Under the pieces are notes generated by a model. The model was not told the DNA's origin and made no database searches. It saw nothing but the letters and a program-made list of their open reading frames with translations. A program made the translations under genes and the position numbers. From positions 1 through 39,511 of the forward strand of contig JAITDV010000010.1 in the NCBI GenBank assembly GCA_031282385.1: a DNA stretch of 39,511 bases, in the 5' to 3' direction. Numbering within the stretch: the first letter of the stretch is position 1; each line of letters opens with the position of its first letter. Below are positions 33,060-39,511 of this stretch, one piece after another. Source of the DNA: Planctomycetaceae bacterium. GTDB lineage: Bacteria > Planctomycetota > Planctomycetia > Pirellulales > Thermoguttaceae.

Positions 33060-33240
33060 GTATTTATTCAGTGGAATGTTTTTTTATCGTGAAATGCTTA
33101 AAATTATTTTGAGTTAAATTCGCGGCAATGGACTGAAAACCCAACATCACTAGCGTAATGTATCGCCCTACGCTAGTGATTCAAGGCTTTCAGCCTTAGT
33201 TCAAAAAACAACACAAAAAAATTTCCACTGAAATATTACA
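33060..33240. repeat. Family B inverted-repeat element, copy 2 (long form with an extra hairpin)
   Basis: Left end TATTTATTCAGTGGAATG, right end TTTCCACTGAAATATTACA. Both halves match 390-515, but this copy has ~55 extra bp holding a perfect 12-bp inverted repeat (ATCACTAGCGTA at 33146-33157, complement at 33169-33180) and GGCTTTCAGCC. It ends 21 bp before the start codon of the PilM-like gene. Confidence 0.88.
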
Positions 33241-33261
33241 AAAAATTTAAGAGGTTTGAAA

Positions 33262-35232
33262 ATGTCTAATTGGATTACGATAACTTGGGAAAATGAACAA
33301 TTACGTCTTTTGGCGGCGCGAATACAAAGCGGAGCGGTGATTTTTGAACATGCCGTGCAATTTACGTTATCAAAAAACGACGACGGATTATCTATCAAAG
33401 ATCAATTGAGCCGGTTTCTGCAAAAAAATCGGATTGGCAAGGTTGATACGATTGTTTTGCTTAACCGTTCTGATGTTGAGGTCAGACCGATGGTATTTCC
33501 GCCTGTTCCGGTTGATGAGCTTTGTGATTTGGTACGGTTTCAGGCGACAAGGGAATTTAACGCTTATGATCAAAATTCTCCGCTTGACTTTTTTGTAACG
33601 AATAAATTTGATAATATTTCCCGCAGTGCGCTTTTCCCATCAGTATTCAGCGGGGCAAGTGCCAACAACAATAAAAATCACACGTCTGCAAACGGCAACA
33701 CAAATTCTACGAGTTCAGGCGGTTCGCCGATTCATTTACTTGCTTCAACAATTCGGCGTGATTTATTTCAGAAGATAAGCAATTTTTGTGAGGAGTTGGG
33801 TTTGAATTTACGTCGAATTTTATTGCGTCCTTGTGAGTCGGCTTATTTGTGGAAATTTTCTGTTGAGTTTAATCCGATGCGTACGTTTTTACTTCTTGAG
33901 CTTGATGAAAATGAGACTTCTCAAACGGTATTGTATCAAGGCGAGCCTATATTTATTCGTTCACCGAAGATCAGTTCTCCGGTGGATGTTTCTAATCCAG
34001 ATTTTGTTGTGGTATTAGCTGCGGAGTTACGCAGGACGATGATTGCGGTACGTAATGAGATTCAAGGAATTACGGTTGATGATGTGATAGTTTGCGGCAA
34101 GGACGCTCATTTTGCGAAGATGTCGCAATTACTTTCTGAAACTCTTGGAGTGCCGGTTAAAATGTTTGATGCTTGGACGGATCCGAAATTATCGGGTTCA
34201 AAGTTACGTGTTGCGGGCGGAGAGTTAATCAAGACGTCCGGCAAACTTCGCAATGATCTGGCAACAGGCAATATTTCAAATCCTGAACGTTATTCCGCGT
34301 TGATTGGTTCAATATTGCGAGCGGGGCGTAATACTCAATGCGATATTGATTTTTGCAATCCGAAACGGCGGCAGGAACGTATTGGGTATCGTGTTTTTGT
34401 CAATTTGGCGGTTGTAGTGGTGTTTTTGTTACTTGTTGGTTGGGTTGGTTATGAATTTTATATGAAAAACTTATTGACCGAAAATAACAAAGCAATCGCA
34501 AAACAACAAACTAAACTTGATAAAACCGCGAAATCAATTGCCCCGTTGCGAATGCAGCTGCAGGCGATTGAGAGTTGGCACGCGGACAAGATAGATTGGT
34601 TTGAACAACTCGGATGGCTTAACCGCAACGCTCCAGATCCGCGCGATATGATGTTGAAGACATTGACGTTGACGGCAACACAAGGCGGGTCGATGAATTT
34701 TACGTCATTGGTTCGCAATTCGTCGATTGTTTCGCCAATGGAGGAGAAATTCAGGTCGGACAATCATGACGTCAAAACAGGTGAAAAAAGTGAGATTCGT
34801 GATAATTCTCAATATCGTTATCAAGTTACGTTGTGGGTTTATTTGACGCAATCGGATTGGAATTTGGCACCGATTGAGGATGAACCGATTTTGGAACCGG
34901 TAATTAAGGATTTGCCCGGAACGGAAAAAAACGCCAATGATAAACCAAACTTGACCAATAGACCGAATTCGAGTTCGGTTGTTAATCTGCCTGAAATCAC
35001 ACGCACAACTCAACCTCAACCGGTATTGCCTCCAACACCAATGACTTTACCAACAACCCCGCCAACAAATTTCCCCCCCAATCCGCCAACTCCCGAATTC
35101 ACTCCCGAACCAATACCAACACAACCATACCAACACGATGACGACCAATTACCGCCGCCACAACCAAACGCCGAAATAAACGAAAACTACAACGAAAACA
35201 CAGACGAATACGATGAATACGAAGATATGTAA
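33262..35232 (+). CDS. PilM/PilN-like (GspL-like) fusion protein
   Basis: 656 residues. The ATG at 33262 has AAGAGG 7 nt upstream, one of the few good ribosome-binding sites here. Residues ~1-365 resemble the actin-like PilM/GspL cytoplasmic domain (WITITWENEQLRLLAARI; VDTIVLLNRSDVEVRPMVFP; DLVRFQATREF; ASTIRRDLFQKISNFCEELG). One membrane helix is at ~378-398 (VFVNLAVVVVFLLLVGWVGY), followed by a coiled coil and a PilN-like domain to ~555. The last ~100 residues are Pro/Thr/Asn-rich and acidic. In type IV pili and type II secretion, PilM plus PilN, or GspL alone, form the inner-membrane platform that couples the ATPase to the pseudopilus. No pilB, pilC, pilO or pilQ lies in the window, so its machine must be encoded elsewhere. 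The call rests on architecture and local similarity. Confidence 0.72.
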   Translation: MSNWITITWENEQLRLLAARIQSGAVIFEHAVQFTLSKNDDGLSIKDQLSRFLQKNRIGKVDTIVLLNRSDVEVRPMVFPPVPVDELCDLVRFQATREFNAYDQNSPLDFFVTNKFDNISRSALFPSVFSGASANNNKNHTSANGNTNSTSSGGSPIHLLASTIRRDLFQKISNFCEELGLNLRRILLRPCESAYLWKFSVEFNPMRTFLLLELDENETSQTVLYQGEPIFIRSPKISSPVDVSNPDFVVVLAAELRRTMIAVRNEIQGITVDDVIVCGKDAHFAKMSQLLSETLGVPVKMFDAWTDPKLSGSKLRVAGGELIKTSGKLRNDLATGNISNPERYSALIGSILRAGRNTQCDIDFCNPKRRQERIGYRVFVNLAVVVVFLLLVGWVGYEFYMKNLLTENNKAIAKQQTKLDKTAKSIAPLRMQLQAIESWHADKIDWFEQLGWLNRNAPDPRDMMLKTLTLTATQGGSMNFTSLVRNSSIVSPMEEKFRSDNHDVKTGEKSEIRDNSQYRYQVTLWVYLTQSDWNLAPIEDEPILEPVIKDLPGTEKNANDKPNLTNRPNSSSVVNLPEITRTTQPQPVLPPTPMTLPTTPPTNFPPNPPTPEFTPEPIPTQPYQHDDDQLPPPQPNAEINENYNENTDEYDEYEDM

Positions 35233-35240
35233 AAAACCGA

Positions 35241-35260
35241 TTATTTCAGTGGAATTTTTT
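35241..35260. repeat. Family B left end
   Basis: TTATTTCAGTGGAATTTTTT matches the family B terminus and begins 8 nt after the PilM-like stop codon. No matching right end is seen nearby. Confidence 0.6.
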
Positions 35261-35405
35261 GAACACGCGAATATCGGTAAACAACCTCATATTCAACCTA
35301 TTTTTCTTACGAACTTATGTTACGCACTGTAAGTAAAAAAGTTGGTAAAACAACATCCCGTAGAATTGGAAATTTTTCCACGTTCCTTTATGGGTATTGC
35401 ATAAC

Positions 35406-35492
35406 AACCCACCGCAACGCGGCGGGTTAAAACCCGCTTCTAAATTTCGCTCTGAAAGGGCAATACCAATCCGTTTTGCACTATCCTTTCAG
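35406..35492. repeat. Structured region with competing hairpins
   Basis: AACCCACCGC (35406-35415), GCGGCGGGTT (35419-35428) and AACCCGC (35431-35437) can pair first with second (one mismatch) or second with third (perfect, 2-nt loop), so the two hairpins exclude each other. CTGAAAGG (35452-35459) pairs with CCTTTCAG (35485-35492). It sits in a 396-bp spacer between convergent genes, which makes attenuation of a gene unlikely. A decayed mobile-element end is more plausible. Confidence 0.5.
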
Positions 35493-35518
35493 GATGAAAT
35501 ACATTGTCAATTTTGTAC

Positions 35519-35587
35519 TTGCGACTTAATAGTTACAATAAAATTTGACGAATATATTTCAGTTTTTAAGCTGTTCACACTTTAAAT
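35519..35587. repeat. Family C motif and M97 right-end fragment
   Basis: TTGCGACTTAATAGTTACAA (35519-35538) is a family C motif. GCTGTTCACACTTTAAAT (35570-35587) is an isolated reverse M97 right end. Both lie downstream of the two convergent genes. Confidence 0.6.
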
Positions 35588-35628
35588 AACATGATGTTTC
35601 TGTGAATTTACTGTTGCCTTTCTGCGGT

Positions 35629-36180
35629 TTATTTTTCTTGATTATTGATATTATTCAATATTTCGTTTATTAGGATTTTTTCGTTTTCAATTTCGGCAAA
35701 CCATTTATTTGCGCCGTTTAGTAATTGTAATTTATCAAGGATTTGCAATGCTTCGGCGTAACGTTCGGTGTGGCGGTATAAGGTTGCTTGCAACAGTAAT
35801 GTTTCTACATCGGTTGGGTTGTATTTCAATCGTGGTATTATGAACATTTCTACTTCGTACCAATTGCCGCGTAGATAGTGGATTAGTACTTCTTTGAATT
35901 TTTCTTCTTGCATACCGGATGAAATTAAATCAAATTGCCTTAAACGAAAATGCGAAAAACTACCAAGAATAAACCAAATGACAATTACACAAAAACAAAT
36001 TATATTGCGTTGTGCCGGTGTTATCTGAGCTGTCCAATAAAAATTTACTACTAGAAATAAATCAAGAATAAAGGCAAAAACCAACGCTATCACCAAAAAC
36101 GATGGATAACCATACTTCACAATCCCACGATAACCAGGCCAAAAAAACATCCGATTCACCAATCCAAAATTACTAAACAC
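35629..36180 (-). CDS. Small membrane protein with a TPR-like C-terminus
   Basis: 183 residues. Two membrane helices at ~26-48 (SFLVIALVFAFILDLFLVV) and ~58-78 (IICFCVIVIWFILGSF), then a cytoplasmic or periplasmic helical part. The part around TDVETLLLQATLYRHTERYA followed by EALQILDKLQ (~137-166) is one TPR-like unit. The upstream start is GTG at 36180. An ATG at 36150 (MFFWPGYRG) would remove 10 residues, and neither has a convincing Shine-Dalgarno sequence. It ends in a charged Asn-rich tail. The protein resembles other short membrane-TPR proteins with no known job; it is convergent with the PilM-like gene. Confidence 0.7.
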   Translation of the reverse strand: MFSNFGLVNRMFFWPGYRGIVKYGYPSFLVIALVFAFILDLFLVVNFYWTAQITPAQRNIICFCVIVIWFILGSFSHFRLRQFDLISSGMQEEKFKEVLIHYLRGNWYEVEMFIIPRLKYNPTDVETLLLQATLYRHTERYAEALQILDKLQLLNGANKWFAEIENEKILINEILNNINNQEK

Positions 36181-36480
36181 TCTTGAGAAATTAACGCCCT
36201 TGAGTCATAAAAAAATTCCGCAAATATTCAGTCGGCAACTTACGCCGCAAAAAATTACGGCAGACAGAAACGCAACATAACGCAGTTACCGCCTAAAATG
36301 GTTATGTTTTTAACCACCCATAATCCCTCCGATGAATGGTAATTTAATGATTCCTTTCCTTTGGAAGGGTTAGGGGCGGTTTATTAATACGACTGAATAG
36401 TTACCATTTTTCTACCGCGTAATACAATTTTTAACGGAAAATAAAACGAGCAGGATTTGGCAATATGTTTTGTGATATTA
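36181..36480. repeat. Spacer with family C motifs and a loose relative of the GC-rich hairpin
   Basis: ATTCAGTCGGCAACT (~36226-36240) and ACGACTGAATAGTTAC (36389-36404) are family C motifs in opposite orientation. Between them, 36311-36381 starts AACCACCCATAATCCCTCC and ends GGAAGGGTTAGGGGCGGTTT, the same arms as 7361-7403 but with a ~33-bp loop and several mismatches. No gene in this 300 bp. Confidence 0.6.
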
Positions 36481-38544
36481 TTATCTGAAAACTCTTGTGC
36501 TTTCTTCTTTTGTTATTGGTTTTTCTAGATCGTCTGAAATGATTTGTACGGTGATTCTGTGATCGCCGTCGGCTTCGCATCTGGCGGCGATTTTGTACAC
36601 TTGTTCGCCTTTTGCGTCGAGTTGTGCTAGCGGTTCAAATTGTACAATTCCATTTTTTGACTGATGTCTTACAGGACCGTCTGCATTGACAAAAGACATC
36701 CCATTTGACAACTGCGCATTAACACGAACATTTCCTGCGTTCTTTGTTCCCTTGTTTGCAACCTTTATTTCATAAACGGCATTCTTGCCCAATTCAACCA
36801 AATTTGCATCTCCGGCTATTTCAAAAGAGATAGCAGAAATACCATCGATAACTATTGCGTGGGTTGTTTCTGCTTTTAAATTATTTTTACCGTTGCCTGC
36901 GAATTTTAGCGAATAATTACCGATTTTTGCCGGCATGAGTACAAGATCAATTTCACCTGATTTTTCTGCGGGCAACTCCTGTAAAGCCCAATGAACGGTA
37001 TGAGTTGACGATTCGTAAACGCCGCTTTGATTTGTACTGACAAATTGCATTGACACGGGAAGAGTCATTTTGAGTTCTACATCGTTTGCTGATGCAGTTC
37101 CGGTATTTGAGATTATTAATTTGAAATCAGATTTCCGTTCTAAAAATCGTTGTTTTGCGCCAACAATTTTTAAGTCCAATATTGGCGCCAACGCATTTAT
37201 AATAGTTTTTTCTTCTACTTTGAGGTTACCATTTGCTTTGACAACCAGCCTGTTTTGCAACGTTCCTGCGCCGACGCATATCAAAGGTAACGTCAACTTT
37301 TTTGCTTCTTTGGGTTTTAATGTGTCAATATTTCTATTGACAATATCTTTACCATCTTTGTGATAAAGACCATCAGGAATATGTTCTTCAACAATAATTC
37401 CGGTAGTAGTTGCGGTGCCTGGGTTGGAAATAGTTATTTCAATATTTGCGGTTTCGCCTAATCGTATTTCTTGTGGTGCTTTGACATCAACATGTATTTT
37501 TGGTCGTGTAACCATTGTTCTTGACGAAGCCTCTGCAAAATAATTTACCACCGCAACACTGCCGATTTCACCTTCCCTGATTGGAATTACACGCATCTCA
37601 ACAATTACTTGCTCACTACCGTCAAGATTACCAAGTCCCCAAAGTAATTCGCCATCGGGAGTAGTAGTTGCTTTGGGAGTAGTTGAGAGCAAGCGTGTTC
37701 CTAGCGGGACGCGGTCTTTGATCGTTACATTTTTTGCAGTTGAGCGACCGATATTGCGGACAACTGTTTTAATTGTCGTCGGTTGATCAATAACAATTTC
37801 GGACGGCAACACTTTCTCCAATGTGATATGAGGTGTTTGCACTCCTTCTAATGCAACTGGACCTGGAGTTCCTGTCCCTTCCTTTGTTCCCATGTCAACC
37901 CGTGTTGTGTTAGGAATGTCAATAACAGATTTTTGCGGTACGATTGTGTTGGGCAAAATTTCAGATTTAGAGTCGGCAATCGGCTCAGCCGTTGGTGTAA
38001 TTTCTTTTGACGAGGATATTGACGGCGGAATTGTTATGTTGTCTGGGGCAACTGTACTGGGAAAAGAAGCTGGAAACGGAGTTATTTCGTTGCCAAATGG
38101 ATCCGCAGTACCAAGAGAAGTCGGTTGAGCGGAGTTGGGCTGAGTTGAATTTGGTTTCAATGGATGAGGTTCAATTACTGTACCTACAGGTACAGAGCCA
38201 GACATTGATGCTCCGTAATCCGCATTAGGATTTCCGGCAACCGCATCAGGATAAATGCCTGATTCAGGTGGTTGTGGTATTATTTGAGATGTGTCTTGAT
38301 TGACATTATTACCCAAGGAATCATTCTTCGGAATTGTTCCTGAAGCGGTAATAATTGTACCGGACGCGGGAACTGTAACCGACGGCGGCAATTTGTTTTT
38401 GCTTGTTTTTGTACTGTTTGTACTTGAGGCAGTACGAAGCGGATTAACCCGAACCGGTTGTATTTGATTTTGACCAGATACAACTGATTCATTAAGCGTA
38501 AAAAAGAAAAGGGCAAGCCCTACACCAAACACTACAATTTTCAT
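36481..38544 (-). CDS. Exported DUF11-repeat envelope protein
   Basis: 687 residues. The signal peptide is at ~1-24 (MKIVVFGVGLALFFFTLNES). Residues ~25-230 are a low-complexity Pro/Thr/Ser-rich segment. Then come four ~100-residue beta-sandwich repeats of the DUF11 / conserved-repeat type. They begin near EKVLPSEIVIDQPTTIKTVV (~238), DVKAPQEIRLGETANIEITI (~350), LDLKIVGAKQRFLERKSDFK (~455) and ISFEIAGDANLVELGKNAVY (~572). Each has the hallmark N-x-G-x-A-x-x-V (NIGRSTAKNV, NPGTATTTG, NTGTASANDV, NKGTKNAGNV). Such repeats occur in large bacterial surface and Cys-rich outer-membrane proteins and probably form an elongated adhesion or wall-binding rod. An M97 element lies 103 bp before the start. 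Called from a clear repeat pattern; the partner is unknown. Confidence 0.87.
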   Translation of the reverse strand: MKIVVFGVGLALFFFTLNESVVSGQNQIQPVRVNPLRTASSTNSTKTSKNKLPPSVTVPASGTIITASGTIPKNDSLGNNVNQDTSQIIPQPPESGIYPDAVAGNPNADYGASMSGSVPVGTVIEPHPLKPNSTQPNSAQPTSLGTADPFGNEITPFPASFPSTVAPDNITIPPSISSSKEITPTAEPIADSKSEILPNTIVPQKSVIDIPNTTRVDMGTKEGTGTPGPVALEGVQTPHITLEKVLPSEIVIDQPTTIKTVVRNIGRSTAKNVTIKDRVPLGTRLLSTTPKATTTPDGELLWGLGNLDGSEQVIVEMRVIPIREGEIGSVAVVNYFAEASSRTMVTRPKIHVDVKAPQEIRLGETANIEITISNPGTATTTGIIVEEHIPDGLYHKDGKDIVNRNIDTLKPKEAKKLTLPLICVGAGTLQNRLVVKANGNLKVEEKTIINALAPILDLKIVGAKQRFLERKSDFKLIISNTGTASANDVELKMTLPVSMQFVSTNQSGVYESSTHTVHWALQELPAEKSGEIDLVLMPAKIGNYSLKFAGNGKNNLKAETTHAIVIDGISAISFEIAGDANLVELGKNAVYEIKVANKGTKNAGNVRVNAQLSNGMSFVNADGPVRHQSKNGIVQFEPLAQLDAKGEQVYKIAARCEADGDHRITVQIISDDLEKPITKEESTRVFR

Positions 38545-38646
38545 GGCTTTAATAATATTAATTAATTTACGTCTGAATTAAATATTGTCAAAATTAATTT
38601 CCGTAACAAAACTCTGAACAATAACGCATTGATCAGAACCAACTAT

Positions 38647-38733
38647 ACTGCTTGTACTATAAATTGCGAGACTCAAGAGCGCAAAAAACCGGTAAGCAGG
38701 GCGAAGGTAAACGAAATTTAAAGTGTGAACAGT
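38647..38733 (+). repeat. M97 element, copy N (87 bp)
   Basis: Left end ACTGCTTGTACTATAAATTG with TA before it, right end AATTTAAAGTGTGAACAGT. One inner arm is shortened (CGCAAAAAACCGGTAAGCAGG), so the palindrome is incomplete. It lies upstream of, and points away from, the DUF11-repeat gene. Confidence 0.9.
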
Positions 38734-38914
38734 TTATAATCTGAAATTTTGCTGCCGATAAAAACAAAAAATTACAACTCATGCGCGTAGAATAACAATT
38801 TTCAAATTCCACGTAAAGAGCAATTTTTCAAAATTACAATTGAGAGTTTCCAAGAATATGATTTGGGCATATCTAATAATTTATTTTTATCACAAAGAAC
38901 ACAGAGAAAGAAAA

Positions 38915-39003
38915 TATATTTGTAACTATTCAGTCGTGTGTTTTATTATCTGCAACTATTTTGTTACCGATAAGAAATATACGACTGAATAGATACAAAT
39001 ATA
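38915..39003. repeat. Family C inverted-repeat element, 89 bp
   Basis: TATATTTGTAACTATTCAGT then CGT is matched on the far side by ACGACTGAATAGATACAAAT then ATA, a 23-bp inverted repeat with one mismatch, enclosing ~43 bp of AT-rich DNA. This is the only copy seen with both ends, and it defines the motif found singly elsewhere. Confidence 0.85.
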
Positions 39004-39032
39004 CTTCTTTTTCGTTACAAAAAAGTTTTTAA

Positions 39033-39075
39033 ACTGTTCACATTTTAAATTTCCTTTGCCGCCGATAGCGCGGCT
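39033..39075 (-). repeat. M97 right-half fragment (reverse)
   Basis: ACTGTTCACATTTTAAATTT then CCTTTGCCGCC matches the right ~33 bp of the element. The rest (GATAGCGCGGCTGG) is unrelated. Confidence 0.75.
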
Positions 39076-39103
39076 GGAAATGAACTGATTAAATCAAAAC
39101 ATA

Positions 39104-39122
39104 AAATCCACTGAAATATTAT
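39104..39122. repeat. Family B right end
   Basis: TCCACTGAAATATTATAT is the family B right end, ending 2 nt from the stop codon of the minus-strand gene at 39125. No left end is present. Confidence 0.6.
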
Positions 39123-39124
39123 AT

Positions 39125-39511
39125 TTACTTTATTTTTTTTCTCCGATATATTAGCGCAACAATAATAACAAGAAATAACAATATAAATAATAACAAGAAA
39201 TACATCATTGTTTGTTGTGTTGTTGGTTGTGCCGATGTGTTGGGTGAAAGTTGTGATGCGGTTGTTGGGGCGGGCAAGTCTTCTGCGTCGTCGTTTGTTT
39301 TTTCAGCTTCAACAACAGCATCGGTTAGTTCTTTTTTGTATTTTTCCAGCGCAACAGATTTCATTTTTTTGCGGGTTTGTTTGGACAATTCGGAATTGAA
39401 CATTGCGAGTCGGCGGTAAACGAATTCATTGCGGTCAAAGCCTTCAATCTCTGAATACTTGACCAATATCTTTTCCAACTCTTCAGCCGAAAGCGAATAT
39501 AATTGCAAAAA
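39125..39511 (-). CDS. C-terminally membrane-anchored protein, partial (5' end outside the window)
   Basis: The frame is open to the window edge, so at least 128 residues of the C-terminal part are seen; a TTG near the edge is not a convincing start. The visible part has a charged helical region (SAEELEKILVKYSEIEG; MKSVALEKYKKELTDAVVEA). A Pro/Thr/Ser/Gln-rich linker follows (LPAPTTASQLSPNTSAQPTT). Then one membrane helix (YFLLLFILLFLVIIVALI) and a short basic tail, YRRKKIK. The order of linker, helix and basic end predicts an anchor with the bulk of the protein outside the cytoplasm. Not recognised. Confidence 0.7.
   Translation of the reverse strand, partial: FLQLYSLSAEELEKILVKYSEIEGFDRNEFVYRRLAMFNSELSKQTRKKMKSVALEKYKKELTDAVVEAEKTNDDAEDLPAPTTASQLSPNTSAQPTTQQTMMYFLLLFILLFLVIIVALIYRRKKIK

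Noticed and set aside
35397..35585. 62-codon + frame in the spacer after the PilM-like gene
   Set aside because: It reads through a hairpin, a family C motif and an M97 fragment, so it is a repeat translation.

Overview
The window is AT-rich bacterial DNA, densely coding and mostly on the + strand. It probably comes from a Planctomycetota-like genome with unusually low GC. The evidence for that lineage is indirect: two OmpL-like beta-barrel porins (BBP2 type) with Cys-rich N-termini, many secreted or membrane TPR proteins, a PilM/PilN-like fusion, a DUF11-repeat envelope protein, a signal-peptide-bearing ExbB/MotQ-type protein, and few recognisable Shine-Dalgarno sequences. The lineage is an inference; no rRNA or tRNA gene was seen.

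Layout. 1-290 (-): start of a GH88/GH105 glycoside hydrolase that runs off the left edge. About 0.8 kb of repeat-rich DNA with a gene remnant follows. 1124-4400 (+): S41 C-terminal processing protease, IspH (isoprenoid synthesis) and a ComEA-like helix-hairpin-helix membrane protein. 4525-6843 (-): secreted protein with an SmpA/OmlA-like segment and TPRs. 7913-11360 (+): two paralogous porins. 11528-14863 (+): very long TPR protein. 15446-18109 (+): DEAD-box RNA helicase with a ~480-residue disordered extension. 18289-19446 (+): unknown membrane protein with two CxxC pairs. 19754-22594 (+): TPR protein ending in a SEC-C zinc motif. 22824-25947 (+): membrane-anchored GTPase followed 13 nt later by a CNNM/CorC-type transporter. 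26757-28961 (+): TPR protein with a duplicated KLWTPD tail. 29193-30005 (+): ExbB/TolQ-like protein with no ExbD. 30319-30903 (+): peptide deformylase. 31028-32971 (+): MFS-like transporter with a ~200-residue insertion. 33262-35232 (+): PilM/PilN-like fusion. 35629-36180 (-): small membrane TPR protein. 36481-38544 (-): DUF11-repeat protein. 39125-39511 (-): C-terminally anchored protein cut by the right edge.

The most striking signal is in the spacers. A ~97-bp element (called M97 here) with inverted ends (left ACTGTTCGTACTATAAAT, right end its imperfect complement) and an internal hairpin occurs in about a dozen full or nearly full copies plus many fragments, in both orientations and only between genes. 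It has the form of a MITE, with TA next to most left ends. Copies sit 3 nt after one stop codon, directly against another, and within about 20 nt of two start codons. One copy has its end expanded into six 16-bp tandem units. Two more families share the spacers: family B (about 125-181 bp, CAGTGGAATG ends) and family C (ACGACTGAATAGTTAC motif, one copy as an 89-bp inverted-repeat element). A GC-rich 20-bp perfect hairpin is also present, with a looser relative elsewhere. No transposase, integrase or CRISPR array is present, so if these elements move they must be mobilised from elsewhere.

Apart from the GTPase/CNNM pair and perhaps the porin pair, genes are separated by element-bearing spacers, so most look like single transcription units. 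The shared theme is cell-envelope biology: porins, protease, pilus/secretion-like assembly, TPR scaffolds, DUF11 protein and transporters.
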